Under the pieces are notes generated by a model. The model made no database searches, was not told where the DNA came from, and worked only from the letters and a program-made list of their open reading frames with translations. Positions 25,678 to 37,202 of a DNA stretch of 64,000 nt are shown here, piece after piece. The stretch is from assembly GCF_051401765.1 (NCBI RefSeq), contig NC_135073.1:2232001-2296000 (forward strand). The letters are read 5' to 3'. This stretch comes from Calliopsis andreniformis (lineage: Eukaryota > Arthropoda > Insecta > Hymenoptera > Andrenidae). Positions within the stretch are counted from its first letter, which is position 1. Each line of letters starts with the position of its first letter. Position numbers and translations under genes: made by a program.

Positions 25678-25906
25678 TTAACCCTCCATGGACCGAATTT
25701 GTGTTTTAAATATAGGTAGTTTGCACAGCCTTTGTTTTGGTATTTCTGTATTTTAGTCCTAGCAACCGTCATGAATATTGATATTGGTTGTCTCGGAGAA
25801 ATTATAGAATTTTCCGAAATTCTCATGAAAAAAACTAAAATTATTTGATAAAATGTTGATAAGTTAATATGTGACCTGAAAGTTACACGGACCCGTAGAG
25901 GGTTAA
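25678..25906. mobile_element. 229-bp TTAA-flanked MITE
   Basis: It starts TTAACCCTCCATGGACCG and ends CGGACCCGTAGAGGGTTAA, an inverted pair with TTAA at both outer edges. Open frames across it are short and lack protein character. It is consistent with a piggyBac-type non-autonomous element. Confidence 0.7.
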
Positions 25907-26026
25907 TTACATTCGGTTTTACAATTTGAGAATCGCATTGACTAATGATGTATGTATACAAACTGTTTAAGCAAATAAATACGATCAAGTTTATGTGAAC
26001 TTATGTCAATAAGATTTAATAACACA

Positions 26027-26857
26027 ATGACAGCTAATTATTACTTTGCCATTGTTGGTCATGCTGATAATCCCTTATTCGAAATTGAGTTTAATAACTC
26101 TGGAAAGGATTCAAAGGTTAGTTATATAAACAGGTTATGTTTATGTATAAAAATTTGTTTAAATGTTTGATAATTATCTGTAAAATTAAAAATCAAATTT
26201 ATTTTGGATTCTAAACACAGTGAATACAATGATTTAGTCTTTACGTAAATAATTATTTCTTTTATACCAAATCTAAAGTTGTACAAATTAGTTTTTTACT
26301 TGATGTATGCTAAAAAAAGAAGGATTCTTATAGAGGAACTAAGTTAATAACACAAAGTAATTAATACCTCAAAAATACACATATTTCTAGTGATGTAATA
26401 TAACATATATCATCCTAATTGTATCTTTTTTTAATAGAAAGAAGATTATACACATTTGAATCAATTTATTGCACATGCTGCGTTAGATCTTATAGATGAA
26501 CATACATGGAAAACAACAAACATGCACTTAAAAGTTGTGGATAAATTTAATCAATGGTTTGTAAGTGCTTTTGTGACTGCAACACATATTAGATTTGTTA
26601 TGGTCCATGATAGTAAAAATGAAGATGGAATAAAGAATTTTTTCAATGAGATGTATGAAACTTATATAAAGGTAACTACATTGGGTTTGAAATTCATTTT
26701 AATTTCACTATTTGATATTTTATACAAATCTCATCAACTTGATTTTTATTCTTTCTAGTATTCGATGAATCCATTCTATAAGTTAAATACTCCTATCAAA
26801 TCTGTTGGTTTTGAGAAAAAGGCACAATTATATGGTAGGAAATACTTATCATCATAA
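26027..26857 (+). CDS. TRAPPC2: Trafficking protein particle complex subunit 2 (sedlin), 3 exons
   Basis: A small longin-fold subunit of the TRAPP tethering and exchange-factor complex, acting in ER-to-Golgi vesicle traffic. Exons: 26027-26116, 26438-26671, 26759-26857; 423 nt, 140 residues, the same size as the human protein. The start [20 protein letters not shown] is the conserved sedlin N-terminus. The centre has [17 protein letters not shown] and [14 protein letters not shown], and the last exon gives [18 protein letters not shown]. The start codon is the only in-frame ATG that yields this N-terminus. Introns are short and phases match. Orthology is clear. Confidence 0.96.
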
Positions 26858-28203
26858 ACTGTATATGCTTGAAATTTTTTGAGCAAAATATAATGTATGT
26901 ACTATATAATGTCCACTGTTGCTGTTATTAAATGTTATTATTTTATGATGCATACCTAGAGTAAATCAGTTATAATACCTTGGTAAGAATGAAAGAAATT
27001 ACTAACGAAAATAATTTTTTTTATGAGGAGCATACAGTGATTATATTTTGCTGAGTAGAAATTTAAATCTTTAACTAATAATTCAATTTCTTGCATTTAA
27101 CTATAAAAATACAAATATATGTATTAAATCATTTTAAACACAAATTTATTAGATCTAATTTTAAGTATAATGTTGTACATACTTAAGGCTATTCAATTAA
27201 ATATTTATCATGTACAAATATAAAAGTATACATATTTTATTTTATTTAAAATATAGAATACAGTTATAACTAAATATAATCGTGAATATAGATGACAAAA
27301 CCTGTATCTTTTCTTAATAAAAAAGTAAGTTTAAAAAACCATTGATAAAAAACAAAATAAATTAAGAATTAACTGGGAATAATTAAAAACTAAAAGTCAT
27401 CCTGATCTACATAAATAAAAAAATAAGAAGGGGATGATTTTACATTTGTTCATGATTGTAATTAATGTATTTTTGGAATCTAAAGTTTTATCATCCAGCT
27501 ACAGCTGATTAAAAAAAAACACATAATAAACATCAAGCTCTTTGTCACTAGTGTGAGTTTGCAAGGTATTTAAGATTGAATTGATGAATAATTTTGATAA
27601 GGGAAGCCTTTTGAACATTCAACAGAGAGAATTTACTCTACAGTAAACGACCCAGAGAGACCTTAAAAGTGGCCTTTAATGGCCGATATTTTATAGATCA
27701 GTAAATTTGTCATGAAATGAAACATGCCAAAAGATCCCCTGGCAGGAATGCACATCTAATTGGTAGCAAAATCTTCTTGTCAGTGGAGCATAGTACATGC
27801 ATACATGCCTAATTGAACAAAAACATGTAGTTTCATTTAAAAGAAGAAGGTGAATTTGAAATTTCAGAAACAGTACTATGTACATGTGCTTTATGTTTTC
27901 CTCAAAACATAATATGTATAGTTCTATTTCAAATATGTTTTTGAATGATAAATAGTTCAGCAGATATTTGCATTGCATTAATTTAAAATGCGATACGCTG
28001 CATAGTGTCCACTTGAAATATATTGTAGGATACAAGAAAGGACTTTATGAAAATAGTTGAATAACAGTATTATGTGTGTATCTATACTCTAAACTCAAAT
28101 TTCTGAATTTTACTGGGAGTACGTTTTCAAAGATTATCATTATATCAAATTTTTAAGAATTTATACTATACTATATAACAATATATTTATACAATACTAT
28201 ATA

Positions 28204-28580
28204 CTGGGGGATTCAAAGTAAGCGCTTTCAAAAAAACGTTCTAAATATTATCTTCATTTTTTAATGCAGTTTTACAATTTTATACAGTAAAGTAAAACAA
28301 AAATCAAGAATGGTAAAAATGCATTTAATGGTTCGTTTCAGAGTTATTAGTCACTGAGAAAACGTCTAAAATTCCCGTGAAATGTGTCCGACTTCGAACA
28401 TATTCTGTTCGAAGTATCGACGTACATTAGTCAAGTCAGAGTCAGGCACAGCGAAGTCAGTAGAATAAATCTCAAACGAAAAAGAAATTTTACACGTTTT
28501 TATCAGTCTTGATTTTCGTCTTATTTTAACGTGCACAATCATCCCTTAATAAAATTTCTGACACCTGTTGTCGAATACTC
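28204..28580. mobile_element. Foldback element, family A copy
   Basis: It shares with the copies at 43913, 46335 and 58209 the block CAGAGTTATTAGTCACTGAG, the central GGCACAGCGAAGTCAGTAGA, and the mirrored block GATTTTCGTCTTATTTTAAC. The left terminus is diverged and lacks a clean CAGGGTGT. No coding capacity is present. Confidence 0.75.
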
Positions 28581-29012
28581 TAGCTATGCCCATGTCTCAT
28601 TTTAGGTATAAACGATTATTAATAATCAATGTTCATAAATTATCAGTCAATTTTATTAATAATATCTTAATTTATGCTCTGATTGTAATGTAATAGAGAA
28701 CGCAACGGGCTTTCCAGAAAATGCAAATTTCGCTTACTGTTGAAAGTAGTTTCAGGGAAGAAGGTATAGATGTATGGACCAACAAAGCATGGGTTAAGCA
28801 TTCCACAGTACACATTAACAGTGTATTTAAATTATCTAAATTATCACTTTTTCTCTTAATAAGATGTAAGCTTTCCTTACCTTGTCACTATTGCGATGAC
28901 TTACTTATAATACGGTCACAAAAAGCAAAAGTCTTATGAGGCCTGTGTTAAGTCTGTTAATTATTAAATAGGAATGTGCGGATAGCCGAAATTTCAAGTT
29001 CAAGTCGGGTAT

Positions 29013-29129
29013 CCGAATCTAAAGTTGAACTGAAAAATGGTCATAGACCTAAAAACTTTGTAACGACATAAATATGATGTTTTTTCTTGATTTTTTAATC
29101 ATGTTTTCCAGTTCAACTTTTAGATTCGG
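29013..29129. repeat. 117-bp hairpin with 26-bp arms
   Basis: CCGAATCTAAAGTTGAACTG at the left pairs with the inverted copy ending at 29129, with roughly one insertion and one mismatch. There is no TTAA or CAGGGTGT end, so it is a different inverted-repeat family from the others. Confidence 0.7.
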
Positions 29130-30795
29130 AAGTGTTGTATTCTATAATATAATCAGATGTAAAAGTTTGTAAAGAAGAGAAGTAGTTTATAATATAAATT
29201 GTGAAAATAATTTCTTAATTCTGGCAACATTGTTGCGACCACGAAAACAGAAATAATCTCAGAACAAGTAGAGCCACTGTGTTTTCTCCATTCACATTTG
29301 AATGGAGTAATATGTTTCAATCTTTTTAAGAATAATAATACTAAATGGCTTCATCTTGTCAAAGAGATAACAAACATTGTTTCTAATCAAAATCTTAATC
29401 TTAAAAATATAGAGTGAATTATTATTTCAAATTCTCAAAATAGTCCGATGTAATGTTTAATCTTTTTAAATACTGTACAAATAATAAAACATGCAAAATT
29501 AAAATTAAATTGTATTATTTAAACAGATACAGAAACAAACAACATTATTTTACAAAAGTAAATTAGTATGAACATGATTATTTTCTTAATAATTCTGCAT
29601 TTACAAGATAAGAATATTGTAAAATATCAATTAACATCACTCTAACAGTCTAAATCTTAAAGAACTGTAGCATACAGTAATGTAACAAAATATTAAACAA
29701 AAAATATTGTAGAATAAAAACTTTATCACAAAATAAAATAGTCCAGAAGATTAGTTGGAAGTGTAGGTAAGTAAGAACTAGTTGATCAGTTTTCTGGTTT
29801 TTCACAATTATTAACAAATTTAAAAATAAACCACATTTTAGTTGACCAATAAATGTCATCACAATGTATGATATATTTAAGTAGTGTTAAAAAGTAGGAT
29901 AAATAAAACATGAAACTACTTACAACTACGTGCATCTATCACAACAATGCAAGTATAAAGGAAGGAAAAATATGTGATATATTTTCCAAAAAAAATGACA
30001 AAAGAATTGTTTCACAAAAAAAGAAGAAGAGAAGTAGAAGCATGAGAATGATACAATAGTATCCACTCAGTGGTCGCAGTTTTTGCTTATTTAACTTGGA
30101 GTTATATGCTATTCTCATTAGTTTTTTCCTCACTCTGACTTTCTTCTATTCAACAATTTCTGAAACTCTATCTAAATCAATAGTCACCGAAAAAAATTCC
30201 GTATTTTTAATCATTAAGCAAATACAAGTTGATAAATTTAAAGCAACAATTGATAATACAAATAGTTCAAGCCAAACACTGAATAACAAATTTTGTTCAA
30301 ACAATAATTTTAATTTTCAACGCCTATACTTCCGTTAAAAACAATACGTTCCATTAATCAAAACTACATATAGTTTGATTCCTGCACTTCTAATTCTTCC
30401 TTCGTTTTTTATCGAGTCATTGTTTCTCGGGAAATAAACCAGTGCTTGCGTAGCTTCCCAGGTATCATCAAATTCAATATGGAGGTATCTCTGCCTCCAT
30501 CACAGATTATTTTTTGTAAAATCATCAATCAAAAGATCACATTCCATTACCGAGCACTTCACCTTTTTATAACTTCTACACAGTATAATATTTATAGAAA
30601 TGGAAAATATTTTACGTCGATAATCAATTTTTACTTATACTTTGAGATTTGATAATAGGAATAATTATAAATGTTATTTCTTCAATATTCTATCATAATA
30701 ATTTTGCTATATTAAAAGAAGAAATAGGCCTTGGTCATATATTTCTTTTAATATTTTGCAATTACGACGTAAAACAAATCTCACTGATAATAGTT

Positions 30796-33700
30796 TTAGA
30801 CGATTTGAATGTAAGAAAACAATTCTTCATTAATGTATGCTGCAGATTCGTTCGTACTTTCTGACTTATCCTCATAAGTGAATATTAGAACAACAGCAGG
30901 AAATAATTCCAACTCGAGTAATGTTTTATCAGAACATTCATCGTTAAATGTTTTTCCAGTTAAAGTTTTTAAACAAAAAGGCTTCTCACTATTTCCTAAA
31001 TTCTCCTTGACAAATTCTATTACATTCTTAAAATTCTCCTGAACAGAAAATGTTCCTTGTAGAATAATATCATCTGGAAATCGGATACGAATCAATGAAA
31101 ATTTATATTTTCTAAGTCTTTGTTTTTCATCCTTTTCTCTCATAGCTTTCGTCCTCAACATTTGATTTCTTTCAACAGCTTCTGTTCTGTTAATATCAAC
31201 AGAAAAAAATTATTTTTTAAAGTACTTTACACTTCATCCGAACATAATTATAATTACCGAAGTTGTTGTTCTCTTTTTATTTCCTCTGAAGTTAAATTAA
31301 AAAAGCTTGATGGCAACTCATTTCTCTTGCTTGCTTGCGTGGACAACAATACTTGCAAATTCCTATCTAATTCAAGAGGAATTTTTTCTGCAGACTTTAA
31401 TGCTTCAGACAACATAGTGAGATTGTCGATATCGCAATTTTCTGGACTCCAAACTAAGAAATCTTCCTCCACATCATTATTTGACAATTTCTTTTGTCGA
31501 AAACCAGCAGCATGTAGAAAATCTAATGCACCCTCAATTGGGAGTACTTTTTCCTATAAAGGATTAAGAATAAATTAATGTTATGAAATATTCAGACTTG
31601 CAATGCAAGAAACTTGAGAGAAATCTTCTACTTCTTATTCAATCCTTATAATACTAGTTCAATTTTTTAATTTACAATGTGTTTCACTTAATATACAAGG
31701 TGTGAATAACATACATGATAATATTTTAAAGTAATATAATTTCCGATCTGCCTCCATTTTCTGATAATAATTCTTTAAAGTTAACATACTTATGTGCTAA
31801 ATTAACAATCGGAGCATTCTGTAATTTTATAGATGCACTGAAAGGCAGAAATAGTGCCAAAATGTCTTAATATATTTTATTATATCTCTTACGGTTCAAC
31901 TTTTATAAAGCTTTAAAAATCTGAGCATAAACACTTCTGGACATATGTTCACATGAACTTTTTTCATTGACTTTGTACCTTGAATTTACCCTCTGAAAAT
32001 GTCTCACATTTTTTAATACCCCCAAAATATGTAAAGTAATACTTACAATAACAATTTATACATCGACTTGAAGAATTAATAGAACCGGAGATTTTATTTA
32101 ACTTTTACTTTACTTAACTGAACGTTTAAATTAATAATAAATTTTTAATAGAAAAGTTAAGAGAATAGAAGATTTCCAGTAAGAATTCTTTTCTATTAAA
32201 TTCACTAATAAAATAACAACATTACTTGGAATATTTTATTATGCATTCTGATTTTTCTATACTTCTCTGCTTCTGGATTATTTATGATGTTTTCTAAATA
32301 TTTTCCAAGAGTTTCAACACAATTATCAATTCTTTCTTTTCCACTATTGCAATTTTGTATAATTAGACACGCTGTTAAGCCTGCTTCTTCTCCTTTCAAT
32401 TGTTCATATAAAAATTCCTTAATTTTTATTTTCCATTCATCTTGTGGTAATATATCATTAGACAAATATGGACATCGGAAATATACTCCACCAACAGCTA
32501 GGAATGAATCATCTTTAACTTCTTTTTCTTTCTGTAGACTAGTTTGTTGTACTTCTTGCTGTGCCTTTTTTTCTTGTTCTAACTCTCGTTTTACTTGTGC
32601 CTTTATAGCTGCATATGATCTACAAGCAATACATTTTTTTTTAAATATTCCTATGATTACTATTATATTAATAACTTTAAAAGAAGAAAAATCAGTTATG
32701 TATTAACTTACGTGTTAAACCTAGTTACATTCTGTTTTTTGGCTTCTAATCTTGCCAGAGCAGCTTGACCAGCTACCTTAGCTTCTTGAGTAGGTTCTAC
32801 TCTTTTTATTGGTTCCACTCTTGGTGCAGATACTGTGGTGCTGGTTGAATCTGATAATCTTTATAACATAATTTTTTATTTAGTATACAGTCAACTAAGT
32901 AATGTAATTCATTATATGTAATTGTATGTACATACAAGTTTATTGCATTTCTATTATAAAAAGTCTAACTAAGTGAGATATATAACTTAGTTTTGAAAAT
33001 GTATTCTACTTATAAATGTATCTTAAAGATACAAAAAACTACATTGGGTTCAGAGCTACAGGTGAAGCAAAATTAAAAGGATAATTTCATATGTCAAAAT
33101 AATATGAAAATAAGAATAAGAAAATTGTGGTTAAACTTCGTTTGTTAATTATAAGAATTTAAAAATTGATTAAGTCTGCCTGACAAATCAAATAATATTG
33201 AAGTTCGTGGAAGGGTTCAACTAACAAGTGTCATTTTACATCAGTGACAGTAATAGTCATAACTTTTTTAAAACGCTTGTAAACAACAAATCTTTCAAAT
33301 TTTCTCTCACTTGTCTTTGTTTGTTACAGTTTGCATATCTAATTTAAAGAACAATTCGTAGAGAATTTATAGTAACAACGAGATCAAAATATTTTTAAAA
33401 TACAAAAATTGCGCTTGTTCTTTTTCACACTTTCAAAACCAATGGCTCACATACTACTAATCTACTATTTGACCTACTATTTGACTCATTATTATACCCA
33501 TAAAAACAGCAATGAAGATAATCTTATAACATATCAGTCTTGAATGTATTAATGTAATATTTACAACATGTTAAATGTTTTTTAAACAAATAATTTTACT
33601 TCTCAATTAAACATCCATGTTTCTCAATAATGAATATTATAATAATGATGATAATAAATAATTCTGTGTAACAATAATAAACAATTACAAATTACATTTC

Positions 33701-33910
33701 TATCTTTAATTTAGAAATTAATAAAAACTATGTATTAATAAGAACAAAGTACTTCAGCAAAAGATGGAAAACAATGACTACTATAATACACATTGTTATA
33801 AAAACATGTCTAATATATTATAATAAATCTTACTTGTATCCTTTCCCAGCATTCACGAATTTTGCATTTAATTTCTTTTTCTGGAAAAATGATTTAATTT
33901 TCTCTGCCAT
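30796..33910 (-). CDS. UBXN6: UBX domain-containing protein 6 (UBXN6/UBXD1), 5 exons
   Basis: A cofactor of the AAA ATPase p97/VCP with roles in endolysosomal sorting, lysophagy and ER-associated degradation. Exons in transcript order: 33834-33910, 32712-32858, 32226-32619, 31258-31553, 30796-31186; 1305 nt, 434 residues, near the human length. The N-terminus MAEKIKSFFQKKKLNAKFVN matches the family's p97-binding segment. Residues about 140-225 form the PUB domain (EAGLTACLIIQNCNSGKERI, then NPEAEKYRKIRMHNKIFQ). A later block contains FLHAAGFRQKKL. The C-terminal 110 residues form the UBX domain (FSLIRIRFPDDIILQGTFSV, then LKTLTGKTFNDE). Exon phases agree at every junction. The third intron (32859-33833 region counted from the start) holds a foldback fragment. 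Confidence 0.95.
33044..33170. mobile_element. Diverged one-arm foldback fragment in UBXN6 intron
   Basis: It contains a series of blocks in foldback order: GGATAATTTCATATGTCAAA, then AAAATAAGAATAAGAAAATT and CTTCGTTTGTTAATTATAAG. These track the left arm of the copies at 23895 and 45695. It lies in the intron between UBXN6 exons 33834-33910 and 32712-32858, with no matching second arm. Confidence 0.45.
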
Positions 33911-34380
33911 CTTTGTTAATTATTTTAATACTACCAAGTATTATAATAAATAGATTATATTATTCAAAATTTGTTATCATCAAGGCATTCTTTTTATTTC
34001 TTTAATAAAACAGAAAATCTATAATAAAAATAAGTTTAATGTATTTTTATTAGAATATAACACAATACAACTATAATAAATATGCTTATACTTACTCTGC
34101 CTTATTAAAAAAATCATTCAAATCAAATAATAATTTATTCTCTAAACGAAGAGTCACAATCTTCTGGTAAAATATCTAAAAAAAATAAGCTATATTATAC
34201 TTTTTGCACATGTCAAGTAATAAATTTAAAAACATACTGAACAGTATGATTGATTTGCTCTGTGAAAACAGAATTTCCTATATAAATAAACAAAATGACT
34301 AAAGAAGTAAAAGTAATTTAAATTTTGAAACAATATATCCATAAATTAATAATTTATTTATATTTTATATTTATATAGGG

Positions 34381-35890
34381 TACAGTATTTAAATGGGAAC
34401 ACCTAAATATCTTTGTTATTTATAGTTGCATGAAAAAATTCCTCAAGTCAAAGTTACACTATTTGAGAAGATGTATATGTATAATCATAAGACGATTTTT
34501 TCAAGGTCCTTTTTTATTATAATATTTTATGGTCATTGATATTTATTTAACTGGGACTCCATATTTTTTTTCAATATTCTTATAGAGTAGAAAAACGAAT
34601 CCAACTACCTTATGAACCTCCAACTATCACAGTTTTCCGATCATATAATCTCGAGAAATTTACATATTACATACTCACAATTTCAAAGTTCCCTTCACTG
34701 GAATAAAATTACATGTTATTTTTAAAATTATGACCATTCACATTGATACAATAATCAAGTCTTGTAACAAATGACTTATGTACATTTTCTAACTCTTGTA
34801 GCATGATTGAAATGTATGCTATAGTAATTCTTTGCCACATTTCTTCTGGTGTTGTAGGTTTGATAGGATAAACAATATTTTTTAACTTCTCCCATAGGCA
34901 GAAATCCATTGGAATGCAATCTGAAGAATGGACTTTAATGTTCACTGTTGTTTAATTCAACATTCATAAAACTCGGTATCAAGTATTGCTCTTATTATCC
35001 TACAATAGTGAGCTGCATACTGCTTATATTGAAACTATATACATTGCATAATATTTAATGACATATTTGTTAAAAGACTTAACATTTTTCATTGGAAGAG
35101 TTCAACATAGTTTTATCAAATAAATGTCTCTTTTATAAAGTATAGACTTATGATTTTATTAGACATGATTCTTCATCATGCGTTAAGTTTTTGTTTCTGC
35201 ACTTCTCTTATCCATCTTGGATTTTTAACAAACCAGTAATGTATATTATATAAATTTGCCTATAATTTGTGAAGAAAGCTTCATCGACGACATCAACGAC
35301 ATCATATTTACTTTGAAATTTCAACTAAGAATATTGAAGAAGCAACTGTCATTCAAACTAACAACTTTCACTTGATGCTTTCAATGATATGTAGCATAAT
35401 ATAAATATACATTTGAATATAAATCCGTAAAGTAATAACTATTTGATAACATTATGAAATGTTGTAAATTTCTTAAGATTAAATTATCAGAATAGTATGT
35501 TTCATGAGGTTATTGGGTTTGTTCTTTTTTGCTTTACAAGAATATTAGATTCAAACCTAAAGCATTCTTTTGATGACTAGCTTTATATTCTGTAGTAAAC
35601 TACTATTAGCTCACTGTTTAGATCTAATTGATGTTCTACTGTATTCTTATTGTTATTAAATCCTGTACAATCCTAAATAACGAAAATTTTGAATAATCAA
35701 AGTCAGGTTATCTAATATCCTACTACATAGGATTCCAATTAAAAAAATATTAATGAACTTGAAATCTCATCAAAAACTGACCTTGAAAAAATTATCCTAT
35801 TATATACGCCTTTTTACAGAGTGCAGTTTTATCCTAACAATTTGTCTTATAAAACCATAAATAATGGAGGTATTTAGGTGTATACAGTAC
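34381..35890. mobile_element. Decayed mariner/Tc1-like transposon with inverted ends
   Basis: The left end TACAGTATTTAAATGGGAAC followed by ACCTAAATA, and the inverted right end TACTGTATACACCTAAATAC, bracket 1.5 kb. The length and the DDE-type transposase remnant on - (34709-34945) fit a Tc1/mariner element. It lies between UBXN6 and the small membrane-protein gene at 35953. Another fragment of the same family lies at about 13514. Confidence 0.7.
34709..34945 (-). pseudogene. C-terminal remnant of a Tc1/mariner-type transposase
   Basis: The 78-codon open stretch contains SSDCIPMDFCLWEKLKNIVY, TTPEEMWQRITIAY and RLDYCINVNGHNF. These correspond to the conserved end of DDE transposases: the motif with the last catalytic aspartate, the segment following it, and the terminal NGxHF. 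Upstream on - the frame is broken by stops within a few hundred bases. The gene is therefore dead; its presence dates the element rather than giving a function. Confidence 0.75.
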
Positions 35891-35952
35891 TATCACAATG
35901 ATAATGCTACAATTAATATTTTATACTATTGCTGCAAATGTGAAACAGTTCG

Positions 35953-36303
35953 TTATAAAAACAGAAAACGTTGAATTTCCTTACTTTGCTCCATAAATTG
36001 TTTGGAAATTTTAGGGCCGTAAATATGCCAAGCGATGAAAATCAGAGCCACAGTACTAACAAAGGTGAACAAGAAAATTTTTAATAATTGAAACTGAAAA
36101 TCATTGAATGTTAGCCAGTCTACAATTTCGTGAAAAAAATCAGATACTTTTTGTTGTAGTTCATTATAGATAACAAAATCAGTCGAATTAAACGTTAATT
36201 CAAAAGTTGTGGACACTAAGTTCATTAAGTCATGCGTAAAATTATTGATTGTTTCCACCAAATATGTTATGGAAGTCCACGAATTTTCATGTACATTACT
36301 CAT
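35953..36303 (-). CDS. Unrecognised small one-pass membrane protein (116 aa)
   Basis: A single uninterrupted frame of 116 residues with its own ATG. I do not recognise the family. The first 70 residues are acidic to neutral and probably helical, including two N-x-S/T sites (NNFTHD, NSTDF). A strongly hydrophobic segment LLKIFLFTFVSTVALIFIAW follows at about residues 74-93, then a short basic-to-mixed tail GPKISKQFMEQSKEIQRF. This predicts one membrane span near the C-terminus. Its start lies 111 bp from a + strand ATG at 36415, suggesting a shared promoter. Support for being real: length, the clean hydrophobic block, a richer codon mix than the neighbouring non-coding DNA, and the divergent arrangement. 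Against: no known relative and no intron signature. Confidence 0.5.
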   Translation of the reverse strand: MSNVHENSWTSITYLVETINNFTHDLMNLVSTTFELTFNSTDFVIYNELQQKVSDFFHEIVDWLTFNDFQFQLLKIFLFTFVSTVALIFIAWHIYGPKISKQFMEQSKEIQRFLFL

Positions 36304-36414
36304 TACATGTGAAAAAATCTTAATTCAATCTATTGAACGTTCACTTTGCTCACCACTTTGCTACGTCATATCATAGACGAGGTGTACGCGGTATACGAAT
36401 AGATCTTACCTCCA
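36304..36414. promoter_or_regulatory. Possible bidirectional promoter, 111 bp
   Basis: It lies between the ATG of the - strand 116-residue frame and the ATG of the + strand frame at 36415. It includes CACTTTGCT repeated 12 bases apart and a CRE-like TACGTCAT, and is less AT-rich than its surroundings. A promoter role is inferred from position only. Confidence 0.3.
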
Positions 36415-36543
36415 ATGGATCATGGATTTTTTATTCAGACTCCGTGGAGGAGCTCTAGAGGCACTTTAGAATTCCCTTACCATCTTTGTGTCACTCTCGA
36501 CATTACCGATTCTACCCGAAACAAGATTAGGGAGCTGAATGTG
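36415..36543 (+). CDS. Candidate first coding exon of an unrecognised gene
   Basis: An ATG in context CCAATGG, with an in-frame stop at 36400-36402 just before it, opens a frame with a protein-like composition: FFIQTPWRSSRGTLEFPYHL and then CVTLDITDSTRNKIREL. A possible donor GTAGGA follows GTG at 36543; without splicing the frame runs on to a stop at 36595-36597. I do not recognise the product. It may join the coding block at 38002-38266, but the phases of this donor (0) and that acceptor (needs two bases) do not agree, so a small exon is missing or the two are unrelated. Confidence 0.3.
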
Positions 36544-36828
36544 GTAGGAATTCAAATTAATTATTTCCGCGAATGTTTAAAACCTAGATTACTTTGAACC
36601 TTAAACTTAGTTTTAAGAAATAGATTATATAATTTATTTTATAAGAAATGTTTCTACTTTCATAAAAGAGCAATTGTTTACTTTTAGATATTTTTAATAT
36701 AATTATTATACAAATACAATTAAACTAATTATATGCTTTTTATAATAATACTAACAAAATGTAGAAAGAAATAGATATGAAAGATGTTATATTCTTAAAT
36801 GCTTTTGTCAATAAAATAAAGTAAAATA

Positions 36829-37194
36829 TACGGGGTGACCTGGAACTGGTGGTACAAGCGGAAAGTCAGTGACTTCGCATGAAAGAATAAGTCGAAAATA
36901 TGGAATAAACTTTTTTGACATTGTGATTCGTTTTCAAGAAAATTGAATTTGAATTATGATCAAATGCAAGCAGTGACTGACATTGAATCAGTGGACCGAG
37001 CGTTTCCCTTTCCCTGTGAACCCTTTAAGCACACAGAACTACTTCCATACGCTTGCACCCGACTATAATTCAAACTCTATTTTCTTGAAAACGAAACGTA
37101 ATATGAAAAATTTTTATTTGACATTTTCGTTTTATTTTTTCATGTAGAATCACCCGCTCATCGATTGTACCATCAGTTCTGGGACGCCCTGTAT
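36829..37194. mobile_element. Foldback element, family C
   Basis: It begins ATACGGGGTGACCTGGAACT and ends with the inverted counterpart GTTCTGGGACGCCCTGTAT. Further paired blocks lie inside, for example CGTTTTCAAGAAAATTGAAT against its mirror near 37078-37100. The overall plan resembles families A and B (the tract GAAAATAT.. versus ACGAAAATC), but the sequence is mostly different. It directly abuts the family B copy starting at 37203. Confidence 0.75.
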
Positions 37195-37202
37195 ATTGTA
37201 CA

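Larger units (their letters stand above)
22145..26026. other. Intergenic region between divergent C1GALT1 and TRAPPC2
   Basis: The 5' sides of both neighbours face this 3.9 kb gap, so promoters and any 5' untranslated exons should lie at its edges. It holds a 19-bp tandem repeat, a truncated foldback element, a compact hairpin and at least one TTAA-ended element, each listed separately. No protein-like frame was found. Confidence 0.65.
26858..30795. other. Intergenic region between convergent TRAPPC2 and UBXN6
   Basis: Very AT-rich. It contains one foldback-family copy (28204-28580) and a hairpin (29013-29129). Several open frames of 65-115 codons, such as one on - at 27691-28035, have no recognisable domains and a composition like the surrounding DNA, so I do not call them genes. 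The 3' UTRs of both neighbours must lie at the edges. Confidence 0.6.

Noticed and set aside
25641..25988. 115-codon open frame on -
   Set aside because: Runs straight through the TTAA-flanked inverted-repeat element at 25678-25906, so it is an accident of repeat sequence.
27691..28035. 114-codon open frame on - between TRAPPC2 and UBXN6
   Set aside because: Hydrophobic and cysteine-containing, but without signal-peptide logic, domain or conserved-looking segment. Composition matches surrounding AT-rich DNA and no exon partners are visible.
35953..36303. Idea that the small membrane protein is a toxin or antimicrobial peptide precursor
   Set aside because: No signal peptide, no cysteine pattern and no cleavage-site layout; the hydrophobic segment is near the C-terminus, which suggests a membrane anchor instead.
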